Shown piece after piece: positions 63,630-64,000 of a stretch of DNA of 64,000 bases; positions within the stretch are counted from its first letter, which is position 1; each line of letters opens with the position of its first letter. Source of the stretch: Phaeosaccion multiseriatum (lineage: Eukaryota; Ochrophyta, other classes); assembly GCA_965112735.1 (NCBI GenBank), contig OZ218961.1, positions 2,542,001 to 2,606,000 of the forward strand. The letters run 5' to 3'. A program made the translations under genes and the position numbers. The notes under the pieces were generated by a model. That model was not told where the DNA came from. It was given only the letters and a program-made list of their open reading frames with translations, and did no database searches.

Positions 63630-64000
63630 ATGAAGGCAACCACAGCAGCCGCAGCAGCGGTCCTTGTCATGGCGAGGACTTCCTCTGCCTTCCTGACCCC
63701 CGTGGCTCTCAACTCGGCCACCTCGCGCAGCGCTTCTGGCACACAGCTCAAGATGACCACGGCTGTGTTTGGGGCAACGGGCCTCACTGGGGGCGAGTGT
63801 GCGTATCAGCTACTGAAGCGAGGGGAGAAGGTCGTGGCGCTTTGCCGGGACCCATCAAAGCTGACCACCCCCCTCGGCAGCACTGGGGATGGGGAGGCAC
63901 CCCTCAAGGATGACAACCTCACAGCCGTCCAGGTCCGTCCTCATTCATTCCGGGGAATGGGGTGCGCTGTGTTTTTGTACAACAGATAAGAAAGACGATG
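63630..64000 (+). CDS. Plastid-targeted atypical short-chain dehydrogenase (NAD(P)-binding), 5' end only
   Basis: First exon 63630-63932, ending CAG|GTCCGT; 101 codons are visible and the gene continues past the window. MKATTAAAAAVLVMARTSSA then FLTPVALNSATSRSASGTQL is a bipartite plastid leader with Phe at the cleavage site (SSA/FLTP). The mature start TTAVFGATGLTGGECAYQLL has the dinucleotide-binding GXXGXXG variant GATGLTGG of NmrA-like/atypical SDRs, followed by RGEKVVALCRDPSKL, where Arg after the second strand favours NADP. The substrate cannot be told from this part. Confidence 0.85.

Noticed and set aside
1-64000. tRNA, rRNA, snRNA genes, CRISPR arrays, prophage or bacterial insertion sequences
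   Set aside because: No cloverleaf with T-loop GTTCRA, no rRNA-like blocks, and the tandem arrays lack spacer structure; this is eukaryotic nuclear DNA.

Overview
This is nuclear DNA from a eukaryote that I infer to be a photosynthetic stramenopile (ochrophyte) alga, or a close relative with a secondary red plastid. Three observations support this. (1) Every gene that could be fully resolved is split by GT-AG introns whose phases join exactly. (2) Several proteins begin with a secretory signal peptide followed by a transit-like region, and two carry a Phe at or beside the predicted cleavage site (VAHA/FVTP at 25.3 kb; SSAFLTP at 63.7 kb), the ASAFAP-type bipartite plastid leader. (3) A complete IFT70 gene implies a flagellated life stage. 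All three stop codons are used, so the code is standard. All exon structures were built by hand from splice sites and reading phase; there are no transcript data.

Layout, left to right: 3' end of a WSC-domain gene (+, 1-1417); a very large secretory TPR/GT41 glycosyltransferase fused to a second, GT2-like glycosyltransferase (-, 2558-10669); CMC2-type twin-CX9C protein (+, 11064-11524); COX7a-like subunit (-, 13357-14067); DDX6/Dhh1 RNA helicase (+, 15879-18601); plastid-targeted YacP/Rae1-type NYN ribonuclease (+, 20109-22120); plastid ribosomal protein bS21 (-, 24703-25339); IFT70/TTC30 in 15 exons (+, 25661-34427); a PPR-like protein with a signal peptide (-, 34851-42133); cytosolic ribosomal protein eL39 (-, 43386-43929, first exon unresolved); a 992-residue Gln/Ala-rich protein of unknown family (+, 46529-51800); a KH-KH-SAM-RING protein (-, 52650-56610); a Cys-rich zinc-binding protein (-, 56887-60801); a four-helix membrane protein (-, 61651-63378); and the 5' end of a plastid-targeted atypical SDR (+, 63630 to window end).

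The genes do not form one pathway. Loose themes are organelle translation and RNA handling (bS21, Rae1-like, PPR), respiratory-chain assembly (CMC2, COX7a) and post-transcriptional control (DDX6, KH-SAM-RING). Introns and linkers are saturated with micro- and minisatellites, nearly every long intron having its own unit, and many proteins carry the in-frame consequence (poly-Gly, Asp, Glu, Ala, Gln).

The most unusual signal is a short, non-satellite sequence, CAGTTGGTGATACAG, usually embedded in CAG/CTG runs. It recurs about 20 times across the window on both strands, in exons (read as AVGDTA, QLVIQQ or AVSPTA), beside splice sites, in a 5' leader and between genes. Three foldback or MITE-like elements (42306-42555, 42728-42981, 61075-61280) and a dispersed 24-bp sequence (40169 and 61487) are also described.
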